Shown: in pieces, positions 43,526 through 53,112 of the stretch
Layout: each line of letters begins with the position of its first letter
Position numbering within the stretch: the stretch's first letter is position 1
DNA from: Bactericera cockerelli
Lineage: Eukaryota; Arthropoda; Insecta; Hemiptera; Triozidae
NCBI GenBank assembly: GCA_024516035.1
Contig: CM044961.1
Span: 7,991,796-8,055,795 of the forward strand
Direction: 5' to 3'
Length of the DNA stretch: 64,000 bases
Notes under the pieces: model-generated
What the model was told of the DNA's origin: nothing
Database searches by the model: none
What the model saw: the letters and a program-made list of their open reading frames with translations, nothing else
Translations under genes and position numbers: made by a program

Positions 43526-44806
43526 ATTATTATTATTTCTATAGTGACTATTGTATGTTAAGCCTACTGTATAGAAGTTACACAGCTGTGATATAGTCTA
43601 AGCTAGGAAGTGTTGCCTTGTAATTTATTCAGACGGGATTTCGCCAGGTAACAATGAAGCATGCGACGTACAACAAAACATGTTGCCTCGAGCACTGCCT
43701 GATTGTAGCAAGTACAGAAATTTTATTAAGTTGTTGTCAAATCTTGTATTTTGATCATAAGATCAGGGCCCTATATCGCATTTTTTCTATAAGTTGAAAA
43801 GTTAATTTACAATTTAGAAATTCAGACACATGAAACTGAAATTAGAAAAAACTAACCGGAAAAATAGGAAGATGTGAACTTTAAAACGAACCACGAAGAA
43901 AGATTGAAAGTTCACTCATGTTCATTTGTCTGAATTTCTACATAGTAAACTGACTTGTAAATTATCGAATAATTGTCATATATGCCCAGATTATTAGATC
44001 ACATAATAATTAGACCATAGTGTGTAGAATAAGAATGTGGAAACCTACATCGTTTCGTCCTCAGCGCTAGTATCGCAAAGGAGTCTCCTCTCCTCGTCCC
44101 TCACCCGTATCAAAATGTAAACATAAACATAAATATATCAAAATGTAAACATAAACATAAATAGACCGCGAGAAATATTCTACTCCTTTGCGATGGTGTC
44201 GCGCTATGTGGCGTTTCCATGCAACTGGGGTTCGTTTCCTCACTTCTTAAATCTACCCGCTATGATTAGACCCTGAAGGTTAAGTGATAGAAAATGATTT
44301 GAGCATTATCCTCGATTGTTTATCTTTGTTCTTATGGACTGTTGAGTCAACAGATAGCTCTGTTAGAACATTTATATAAAAAAATCTAGTAAAATATTTC
44401 TCCCAAAGACAACGGTGTTGGGAGGGTATCTAAACTACTGGCACTGTTTTCTCTCTAAATCACCAGTGGTGTTCCTTCTATCCGGAACTGTTTTGATCTG
44501 GGGTCCTTAGACACATTTTCACAACTTTCTTTGCCTTGAAATGGATTCTGATTGTTTGGAGTATGCTTCATTGTAGCACCACATGTTGTCTGAGTGGAAT
44601 TTCGCCTTTATAACTTTTACCAATGTTATTTTGACCAGTTGGAACATTATGATACAGCTTATTTAGTGAAATAAGTTAAATAAAAATTTCACGATCTCGT
44701 AAAACAATGTACCTATGTCGTGAAACTCTAATAAAAAATGGGTGTTGCAAAACATCTAAATATATTTAAAAACCTTAGATAATTAGTGTTAAGTAAAAAT
44801 ATACTA
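43526..44806. other. Intergenic, no gene seen
   Basis: An inverted pair brackets 43803-43975 (AATTTACAATTTAGAAATTCAGACA and its approximate complement), possibly an old MITE. A two-copy 29-bp repeat of TATCAAAATGTAAACATAAA lies at 44108-44163. A diverged SINE piece lies at 44270-44320. Confidence 0.5.
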
Positions 44807-45008
44807 GCCAGCGTTGATGGCGCGTTGAATGCACCGGTTCTCGTAGGTTCACCGAAGTTAAGCAACTTCGAAAAACATCACGATGTCTTCACCTCGCTGG
44901 ACCCAGTGAGGTTAATGTGGGTAGCAGCTTTGTGAGTCTCTTGCGAATGAGGGGTAACACCCCCGTCCTGATATGACCATGCAGTTGAAATCGACGTTAA
45001 ATCCAAAC
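44807..45008 (+). mobile_element. 5S-rRNA-derived SINE, rearranged
   Basis: GCCAGCGTTGATGGCGCGTT and CACCGAAGTTAAGCAACTTC give way to reverse-oriented CACGATGTCTTCACCTCGCT, then forward body GTGAGGTTAATGTGGGTAGC. The middle of the 5S-like head is inverted. A two-copy duplication with ATGACTCAGCAGTTCTACCA follows at 45024-45180. Confidence 0.7.
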
Positions 45009-45825
45009 CATCATCATGATCATAGGGTGGAGGAATGACTCAGCAGTTCTACCACTGTCTTTTCCAATTTAATTTAAAAAAAAAAAATATATATTTGTTG
45101 CGAAAACAGTGGAGGAATGACTCAGCAGTTCTACCACTGTCTTTTCCAATTTAAATTTAAAAAAAATATATTTGTTGCGAATTTATTTGATTATTCAGCA
45201 CTGCCCTTTTTGCAGAGTTTCGATTTTTTGTAAAGACTTTGCGACATTTTTGAAACATCCGATTTACCGAGTTACCTAATAGTATCGGTAAGGAACCTGA
45301 ATCAAAGTTTCTATTATTGGATAAAAAAGCGGAATATGGCCATGTATAATTATTACAATTTATTACTTTAATGTACCTATCTAATTCATAATTAAGTTCC
45401 TTAGTTCTAACTGGTCCATTTGGTAAAAAATCTAAGCGAGCCTTTTTTTAAATGTACATATAGGTACATACTGACTTAGGTAATTCATTAATTTATTGTT
45501 TCTGTTTTTTATAAGTATGCTATTGGAGATTTAAATTTCTTATTGGATAACAAAGGTGTATGGGTTTATTGTTTTACTATATGAAATAAATGATTTTTTC
45601 AAAAAAAATAAGAAAAAAATCTTTTCATTTTTTCCTCTGTGATTTCTTTTTCAAAAATGCAGATTCTTTTTACAAATACACTTAAAGTTGTTTTTCAAAG
45701 TTTTAAAAAGTGTTCACATATTCAGAAAACAATAGAACTATAGTGAGACGATGTTATTATTATTAAAAAAAAAAAAAAAAAGGGGGGGGGGGTGAAAAAA
45801 AGAAAGATGTTCGCGTCTAACTAAT

Positions 45826-46170
45826 CTTCTTTTACTCTGTCTTATCCCGCTAAAGCAGGGTCGACGTTGTTCAACCTCATAGTTGAGGTTGGTTGGTTTT
45901 GGCACATTTTTACGACTGGATGCCCTTCCTAACGCCAACGATTCTATTTGACTTAACGACCGGATTAGGACGCGGGTTTTACCCTCCATTCGCTGTGAAT
46001 CGTACCAGCTACCAACATTAACCTGACCAGCCCGGGTACGGCTGGAAATGCCAGCCTCACATGTACGGAGGGAACAGAATTTTCTGTGTGAAAAGTCTGC
46101 TCCGACCGGGGATCGAACTCAGGATCTCTGGACTACGGGCAGTAGTCACAAATATTACGCCACGGAGGTT
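45826..46170 (-). mobile_element. tRNA-derived SINE (family 7), reverse
   Basis: TCTTCTTTTACTCTGTCTTA, AGGTTGGTTGGTTTTGGCAC, GGATGCCCTTCCTAACGCCA, and reverse head GGGGATCGAACTCAGGATCT ending ACGCCACGGAGG. Confidence 0.75.
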
Positions 46171-46574
46171 CGCGTCTAACTATAATATTCACGTTATTAT
46201 AATATTCCCAGGATATTTCGCGTTAATGATGGGGTACGAGTTTTCTAGTAATCCCATAACTTAATTGACGCCCTGTGTAAAAACACTGATGGCTTCCACT
46301 GTTATAAATTCCTATATTGGAATAATTTGAGAGGAAAAGAAAACTATTTTTTATTCTCTCAAAATGTCTTTCATTACGTAGGTAATTTATAACTTTAATA
46401 TGAATCAAAATGTTATAAGACATTTCAAAAAGTCATAAACATTGATAAGAATACTTGGGGATTCCCTGGCTTTCTAGTGTAAGGGGTTAATAGATAACAC
46501 AGACCTTATGCGGGTTATCTCATCTCAATAATTATAAAAAAATCCCCATATTTTTAATCCCTAATGTTCAAAAT

Positions 46575-46965
46575 TATACGTGCTGAAGTTCAAAATTCTC
46601 ATTGCTGAAGTTCGCCATTCTACTTGCTGAAGTTTAACACTTTCCGTCCCGGGGTGTTACCGTTTGGTAACACCTGTTCAGAAAAATGGTGTTACCGTTT
46701 GGTAACACCGAAGATCGTAAAGACATCTACTTCTCGACCCCGGTGTTACCTTTTGGTAATACCTTACATGGAATAGTGTTACCAAATGGTAACACCGGCA
46801 CAGAACAAATAAAACTCAAAAAAATTTAAGCCTGTGCCCGTGTTACCATTTGGTAACACCGGCCAAATATTGCTACGGCACTGGGCAATAATTTCAAAAT
46901 GAGTCTCCGGCACGGAAAGTGTTAAAATTCTACTTGCTGAAGTTCAAAATTCTACTTTGCTATAA
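46575..46965. repeat. Short tandem repeat of a CTTGCTGAAGTTCAAAATTCTA-type unit split by a transposon
   Basis: About five 22-27-bp units with TGCTGAAGTTCAAAATTCT occur at 46575-46637 and again at 46922-46965. The piggyBac-type element at 46638-46921 lies between them, in one unit. Confidence 0.75.
46638..46921. mobile_element. PiggyBac-type MITE (TTAA target) with five internal palindromes
   Basis: The element is flanked by TTAA on both sides (46634-46637 and 46922-46925). Its ends are inverted: CACTTTCCGTCCCGG and CCGGCACGGAAAGTG. Inside are five copies of a 21-22-bp palindrome GGTGTTACC-n4-GGTAACACC at 46653-46674, 46688-46709, 46742-46763, 46776-46796 and 46840-46860. TTAA duplication plus a short non-coding body fits a non-autonomous piggyBac-like element. 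No open frame of note. Confidence 0.85.
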
Positions 46966-46974
46966 AACTTAATA

Positions 46975-48141
46975 GGCGCGGCCGGTGTTAAGGAGCTGCG
47001 GAACTGCAGACCTCCAGACAAAAAAGAAAAACAGAGGATTTTCTCAAAGCCCCAGCTCGTACACAATGAAAATTATCACACATTTCTAGAATAATAAATA
47101 CATAATTATTATGATAGGCATGATAAACAAACTCATACTTTTTAGATACTGAAAGAGCGTCTCATATAATCTCATTCTAGTCTGGTTTATGTGGCAGCAC
47201 CCCCAAAACTTTTTCCAATCGGCCATGCTTGATACCAAATAACATCGCCTCAGTTATAGTTACACTGCCCGATTAGGACTAATGAGTTCATTTAATCCAG
47301 CAGTAAGGTCAATACGTATATTATGTGTCCAAATCCAAAATCCCAAAAGGGAGCATCACTTGTAATGTCCCGATTGCGGTTTTGAGCAAGTGACCTCTGG
47401 ATTACCAATCAGACGCCTTGACCACTAAGCAACCATACAGACCGACCGTAAATGTTTTGAAACACAAAGAAAATCAAAAACTATCGTGCTATACATACAC
47501 TAAACTTAGTTCGTAGTAATTTCATTTGCAATTTTGACATTCTTAGACAAAACTTTTGATTTTTTCTTTCTTCATTTTCGTGTTATTCTCTTTGAAAAGA
47601 AGCTCAAAACTTTTTATTTGACCTTTTTCTGACTGCCCTTAAGCGTTACGCATAGCCCTACAACTAGTAAAAGATTCATAGGTATTTTGATGGCAGAGAG
47701 GTTTGATGGCAGAGATTGCCCAAGGCAATTATCACGCCTCGTTGCGATTATTTGCAGCAAAATATCAAGAGTTTTTATGAATTATTAAACAAATCGAAAA
47801 AAGTTTATTTACAATAATTAATTACAATAAAAATAACTAATGTTGCTTGAGAATGCATGGGCATGTCCAGAAATATGAAAAAAATAAATCTGACCATTTT
47901 TTTTTTATTTTGTACCAAAAATACTTGTGATATGTATCAAAATAAACTCTACAAGTACGAGTAATGTAAAACACTTATAAATACACGTTCAAACTTATCA
48001 TAAGTACCTATAATTTTATCTCTCTCAAATCCTGTTCCACTTTATCCTGAATCTCATTAGCAAAGTATAATATCTATAATACACAACTCTTTGTAAACCA
48101 ATAAAAATCTAAAAAAGAAGAAGATACAACAGTCTGTTGGC
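46975..48141. other. Interspersed repeat, SINE fragment, then plain sequence
   Basis: 46975-47230 repeats the block at 24580-24830. A reverse family-3 SINE with CCCGATTAGGACTAATGAG and ACCTCTGGATTACC lies at 47245-47440. An ATTGCC/GGCAAT hairpin remnant lies at 47710-47730. The rest up to the poly(A) signal of the next gene is AT-rich. Confidence 0.5.
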
Positions 48142-48147
48142 TTTATT
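48142..48147 (-). promoter_or_regulatory. Polyadenylation signal AATAAA of the secreted gene
   Basis: TTTATT on the plus strand gives AATAAA on the coding strand, about 50 bp after the stop codon at 48197-48199, a normal distance. Confidence 0.65.
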
Positions 48148-48196
48148 TATGACCATTTCGCACAATACGGCATCATCTTCAGTAAAAAAAAAACCT

Positions 48197-49108
48197 CTAA
48201 AATAATGGTGGATCGTATCTTTCACATTTGCTCAGAAGTGCCTCCACTTCCTGAAGGGTTGGTGTTGCTGTCTCTTCATGGTCTACCTGAGAGTCCTTGA
48301 ACTCCTTGATCACTGTGTCCATAGTTTGGATCGCTTCCTGCACATGGACAGCCGCCCGGTTCACGTCACCCCACAAGTCTTCCAGTCCTGAAAGGAAAGC
48401 TATCATTTTGGGTGCATCGTTGTCCATAGGTATCGTTCGGTCATATGGAGAGTCAGCGAACAATTTGTTCTTGAGTCCCCCCCACCAGCCTGGCGTCGCC
48501 GTCACTTTGGGTGGAGGACACACGACTTTTGTATATTTGGCTTTGCCTCCGGAACCATCCCACGATGGATCCTCCTCACATTTCTGTCTATTCACATGGG
48601 CTATTTCTTTTCTAGGGTCAATCGTATCGATGAATTCTTCTGCACTTAACAGGTTGTACAGAAATTCAGAGAGATGAGATTTGGATTCCCTGAAGTCATC
48701 CATGCTTTTCAGAAACGCATTTTTCGCTATGGATTCTTTCTTGAATTGATCGTTGTCTTTCTTTGTGCGGTCAGACTTGTTCTCCTTGAAGTTCTTCAAG
48801 AAGTAATTCAGGGTCGTCTGACTGGAAGCACACATGCTGAAAATGCTCTCGAAGGCTTGATGGTGTTTGTTGTTCGCCACTCCCATCTGGTGGAAGAATC
48901 TGTTCAGTTTGAACTCGGTCGCGTTCGACACTCTGGGCTTCAAAATTTCGTTCCACGTTCTCTCGGCACTTTTGAACGTCTTCCATGGGATGGTCGTCAG
49001 GACGCCCCCCGGGAGGTATCCGTCCATCAACTTCACGGGCACTTGGTAAAGGGAACCGCACGCAAAGGCGAGAAAACTGAAGAGCAACAACTCGCGAAAC
49101 ACTTTCAT
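48197..49108 (-). CDS. Secreted protein of unknown function, 303 aa
   Basis: Single open exon from ATG (49106-49108) to TAG. The N-terminus MKVFRELLLFSFLAFACGS is a typical signal peptide with likely cleavage after residue 19, so the product is secreted. The mature chain is rich in Lys, Asp and Glu with predicted helical stretches. It has several cysteines (MCASS, KCEEDP, VVCPPP, SKCERY) and sequons NAT and NKS. A proline/glycine-rich hinge (CPPPKVTATPGWWGG) lies near residue 200. GC content is clearly higher than the flanks, as expected for real coding sequence. The 5' side has CCACAG at about 49165-49170 (minus strand), which may be an acceptor of a 5' UTR intron. I do not recognise the family. 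Salivary or other effector-type secretion is possible but not shown. Confidence 0.85.
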   Translation of the reverse strand: MKVFRELLLFSFLAFACGSLYQVPVKLMDGYLPGGVLTTIPWKTFKSAERTWNEILKPRVSNATEFKLNRFFHQMGVANNKHHQAFESIFSMCASSQTTLNYFLKNFKENKSDRTKKDNDQFKKESIAKNAFLKSMDDFRESKSHLSEFLYNLLSAEEFIDTIDPRKEIAHVNRQKCEEDPSWDGSGGKAKYTKVVCPPPKVTATPGWWGGLKNKLFADSPYDRTIPMDNDAPKMIAFLSGLEDLWGDVNRAAVHVQEAIQTMDTVIKEFKDSQVDHEETATPTLQEVEALLSKCERYDPPLF

Positions 49109-49325
49109 CGTGAGTTCTACGTCGGTCCGGTAGCTATGTCAGAACACAAATGCCAGAGAAGTTACTAACTGTGGCGTCTGCCTTGTTCTTATCGGTAATG
49201 CTAACGAAAAGGTAGAAACTGAGTGTAAATAGTATTATGTAGATATGTAACTGAGTGTATAATATAGATATAATTATGTATGACACTCCGTTCTGATGTT
49301 CCCCAGGGCAGGTTCCAGCGTCCAT

Positions 49326-49852
49326 GAAATTATTTAAAGTTTGTAGAGTAAATCATTTTCAAATAGGTACAAAACTATAAACCACAATGTCTGAGACGTA
49401 GAACTTCAAGCAACCTAACTCAGACATCACCCTTGATCATCAATTAATAATAATGTTTATTAAAGATGAATGTTTTTGTCTTTTGCGTGTTCCTTTATAG
49501 GTACTGCTGTACTTTTAAGGAACGATGTACATAATATATTTGTTAGTTATTTCATTTCTTTGTGCGTGTTCTTTTTTTTCTATCTTGTTTTCACGTAGAT
49601 GGTTCTTAATATTGTTGTCTTTAGTTGTTTCATATTATGATCTAATTCCTATACATAGAGGATCTGGTAGTGTATTTAATTTTTTTTTGTGTGATTCCAT
49701 TACTTTCCTTTCTATAGCATAAGGAAATTAAAAAAATATGGTACTTGAAATTTAATTGTTGATCTGGACAAGAAAATAACGCTGGATAAACGTTTTTATT
49801 CGTTCAAAAGTGGTTTCTATCAGCTCTCTATCGGGATGGACACAAATATACA
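49326..49852. other. Intergenic, no gene seen
   Basis: AT-rich sequence upstream of the secreted gene. A motif GTGATTCCATTACTTTCCTT at 49692 recurs at about 57985. Confidence 0.5.
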
Positions 49853-50052
49853 ACCATCGTCAATGGCACGTTGAATTCATCACCAGTTCTCGTTCTGTCA
49901 CTGAAGTTAAGCAACGTTCAGCGGGGTTAGGATGGGTGACCATTCAAATTCGAACCCTCGTGAAGCTGGCTAATCCCGGCCTCACTCAGGATGGGTACAT
50001 GTGATTGATTTGAGGAGCTCTGATGGTTTGTAATTTTTCTAGCGAATGGATT
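49853..50052 (+). mobile_element. 5S-rRNA-derived SINE, diverged
   Basis: ACCATCGTCAATGGCACGTT, ACCAGTTCTCGTTCTGTCAC, TGAAGTTAAGCAACGTTCAG, GGATGGGTGACCATTC and GTGAAGCTGGCTAATCCCGG; the body end is decayed and no A-tail is clear. Confidence 0.7.
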
Positions 50053-50089
50053 TGATTTTGATTTTATTCCTATTTCAGTATAATCAGTA

Positions 50090-51005
50090 AAGTAAAAAAT
50101 AAACGAGAAAATGAGAAGAAAAAAGAAAGTGACAGACTGATTGCAATGTTACCTGAACGTCAAAAAACGTCCCCTAATTCGAATAGTTGAAGGAAAGGCC
50201 AGTCACTGGTTATCAGTGGTACCAATGCTGCTGATCATTTTGATTTATCACCTGTGCAGTTCCGCGATGCATTGGCCCTCAGATATGGGATGAGTATACC
50301 AAATCTTCCAACACTATGTGATGGATGTGGCACGGACTTCACCATCACCCATGCACTCAACTGTAAGAAAGGTGGTCTGATAAAACACGGACACGATCAA
50401 CACGGGGACTTTTGTGCTGCAACGGTAAATTTAGCCTTCAATAGTGTTGGAATAGAACCTCTGATGCGAGAGCCGACGAATGATATTCCAGCACTATATG
50501 CAGACTTCAAGGCAGTTGGTATTTGGGAAGCAGGGAGGGTAGCGTTTTTCGACAACCGCATTGTAAATGCCGACGCTCCTTCTTATGCTTCTCAAAGCTG
50601 GAATACAACAGCCAGTCGTCATGCAGCAGAAAAACATAGGAAATATGATGCTGCAGCAGAAGAGGCTAGAGGTTCGTTCACACCACTAGTCTGTACCGTA
50701 GAAAGTGTGCTTCACAAAGAATATGACGCATATGTGAGGAGATTGTCATTCAACCTTTCAACAAAATGGAACAAACCGTATTCCCAAATACTATCTTGGT
50801 TGAAAGCCCAAGGGCAAATGTCTATAATAAGAGCAGTTGGATTAAGAATAAGAGGAGCAAGAAGACTAATAAGAAGCTTACCTTATGAAGATGGAGCGGG
50901 GATACCTCATTTTTATGTATAATTATTATTTTTATTTTATGATGACTGAGTATGTTAAATAAATAAGGCGATAATATATAATAAATTGTAAAAAAAAAAA
51001 AAAAA
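50090..51005 (+). pseudogene. LINE 3' remnant with restriction-like endonuclease domain
   Basis: The open frame 50254-50922 reads FRDALALRYGMSIPNLP, then a CCHC knuckle C-x2-C-x7-H-x3-C (CDGCG...THALNC) and a block with YADFKAVGIWEAGRVAFFD. It ends GIPHFYV and a stop, followed by an A-run at 50989-51005. The CCHC motif ahead of an endonuclease-like region is characteristic of the C-terminus of LINEs with a restriction-like endonuclease (R2/R4/NeSL type), which cut target DNA for insertion. Upstream sequence continues the protein in other frames (KASHWLSVVP near 50215, then NAADHFDLSPVQ), so there are at least two frameshifts. No reverse transcriptase core remains: the copy is 5'-truncated and dead. 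The exact clade is uncertain. Confidence 0.7.
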
Positions 51006-51027
51006 ATGTAAAGTGAGGATAGTTGTA

Positions 51028-51180
51028 TTAGATGTATGCATGTACATGAATATCAGAACATACCTGGACAGCTATTTCAAGCTTATTTGCTCTCATCAGC
51101 AGATAATAGTTCTGAATATATCCATGCCATCAACTAACCTCTCTATTTTAATTAGTATAAACAGAAAAGTGAGAAGTTGT
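51028..51180. repeat. Interspersed repeat shared with 5870-6020
   Basis: Same order of blocks as the 5870-6020 copy (GCTTATTTGCTCTCATCAGC, CATGCCATCAACTAACCTCT, GTATAAACAGAAAAGTGAGA). It begins directly after the LINE A-tail. Confidence 0.7.
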
Positions 51181-51605
51181 ATGATTCAAAAAACAAGTCC
51201 TTTACACAATAAGTCACCTCCCAAGATAATTCTACCTTGTTATGGAACAGGCTAAACTCCCCGTCCTGATGATATGACCATACTCGTACATTTGAAAGCG
51301 AGAGTAAACCCAAATAAAGAACATAATAATAAGGCACTGCACAAGTGGCACAAAGAGAAAATATTACATTCAAAGAGGCACAACCTCTGTAAAAAGCCCA
51401 CGGCCCCACCCCCCTTGGCCCGGTACTGGGAAAACAGCTAGTCATTGATCTGGGAAATACCCTCACTCGAATGCATGGGTCTTCCCCGCTCTTATTTTCC
51501 ACGGCAACAAGAAATTTATTTATACTGGAAAGACCTCCTTTATCAGTTCAACTGACCTTTTGAATAGGAACTTGATACCTTTGATGGAAGAGATGTGTAT
51601 GTACG

Positions 51606-51685
51606 AATAACTTTGAGCGCACGAATAGCTCAATGGTTAAGCATTCGCTTGCCATGCGGAAGGTCCCGGGTTCGAACCCCCGCGC
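51606..51685 (+). other. tRNA-Gly(GCC)-like sequence, probably a SINE head or pseudogene
   Basis: GAATAGCTCAATGGTTAAGC, TTCGC-TTGCCAT-GCGGA anticodon arm with GCC, and CCGGGTTCGAACCCCCG T arm. The anticodon stem is intact, but the T stem has a mismatch and the acceptor ends do not pair, so I do not call a functional tRNA. Confidence 0.5.
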
Positions 51686-53112
51686 CGACAAATAATTTGT
51701 ATTCAAAATTTGGTACGTCGCGTCGCTGTCAAGTACATGGGTCATATCTCTGAGGTTTTTTCTTTGATCAAAGGTGATAAGAGGTTTTTTCTTGACTCAT
51801 CACAAGAAGTGTTGCAGAGGTTTTCAGGAGGTGGCGAGTGAACGTAAACATTAGTTGTAGTAGAGGCTAGCCTCTAGTTTTCTATTTATAGTGATTATAG
51901 TAGAGGCTATAGCCAGGGTGCGTGGTCTTGAAATCATTCAACGTGTTGATGAGCGTGACTATTAAAAATTAATTAATTCAACGTGGTTCTTTAAAATTGA
52001 TTATTTTATCAGAAAGTATAAAGTTGTGACAGAGGACGAAGAATGTCTTCCATGACTACATAAGTACAATTCCTGACTCAACAATTCTGGCTTTTACAAC
52101 GAAGAAATTAGGACTTTTAAACTGTTTAGTGTTCTCTTGATTAAAATCGTTCCTTCAAAGGCTCTGTTGATTAAAACCGTTTGTTCAAAGGCTCTGTGAG
52201 TAAAGTTTTGAAGGACAAGTCACAAGTGGAAAGAGAAGATTGTTCCAATTTTCTGGTAATACTTTTGCTGAAGAAAAACAGAGCTGCATTTCGTTTCAAA
52301 ATTCTAAAAAGAAACTTCTTGAGAATATCATCCTGATACAAGACGAGGAAATTGAAACCTATATAGAAGACAACAAGAGACAGGAAACAAAAATAATGGT
52401 GCACTGTTAGGATTTGAAGCAGCTTACAGTTCTCAAGAATTCCATTTCCATTACTATCATTCTGTACAGCTGAACTTATTTCGGGAGTCTAAACCAAGGA
52501 CTTTAACTACTCTACTTGTTTGGCAATCTGAAGTGACCTTTTGACTAATGCAACCTCATTAACAAAGAGAGATCGAAAATTGATCTAAATGACTTATTAG
52601 AAATGTAACAGCCAACGCAAGTTATAGAACTCTTTTAAAAATTCAAATTTACTATCTACAAAAGTGAAATTTTGAACCTTTACGCTAGAATCTCTAATCG
52701 ACTGTTTATCAACAAAAATTGTAAATATCAAGTGAAATTTAACAAAATTTAGTTAACCATAACCACAAACAGCAAATAATAATTTGACCATTAGCATTTT
52801 AAGCATTTGCTCACCTCACATCAACCAATATCGTTTAAAATTACCTGAGTTACACATCAGTTAAAATAACTTGAAAAATTAGTTAGTTACCTTATACTAA
52901 ACATACTGCACATAAGTTAGGCACATAATCTTATAATACATGACATATCAGAAGTAATATTATTATTATTATAAACTACTACTATTGGAATCCTACAAGA
53001 GAAGCCCCAATTTTCACATCGACTTCTATTACATCTATAAAACCTAATAGAAGATCTAGAAGCTAGAAGTAACAAGTGCACATCAAATTGCCACCAAAGA
53101 CATACCCTTGAG
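51686..53112. other. Intergenic, no gene seen
   Basis: AT-rich sequence between the tRNA-like module and the next secreted gene. A short duplication (GATTAAAATCGTTCCTTCAA / GATTAAAACCGTTTGTTCAA) lies at 52139-52195. Confidence 0.5.

Noticed and set aside
48674..49168. 164-codon plus-strand open frame antisense to the 303-aa secreted protein
   Set aside because: Shadow of the minus-strand gene, which has a signal peptide, good composition and a poly(A) signal.
51606..51685. Functional tRNA-Gly(GCC) gene
   Set aside because: Anticodon arm is good, but acceptor ends do not pair and the T stem has a mismatch; many tRNA-like SINE heads occur in this window.
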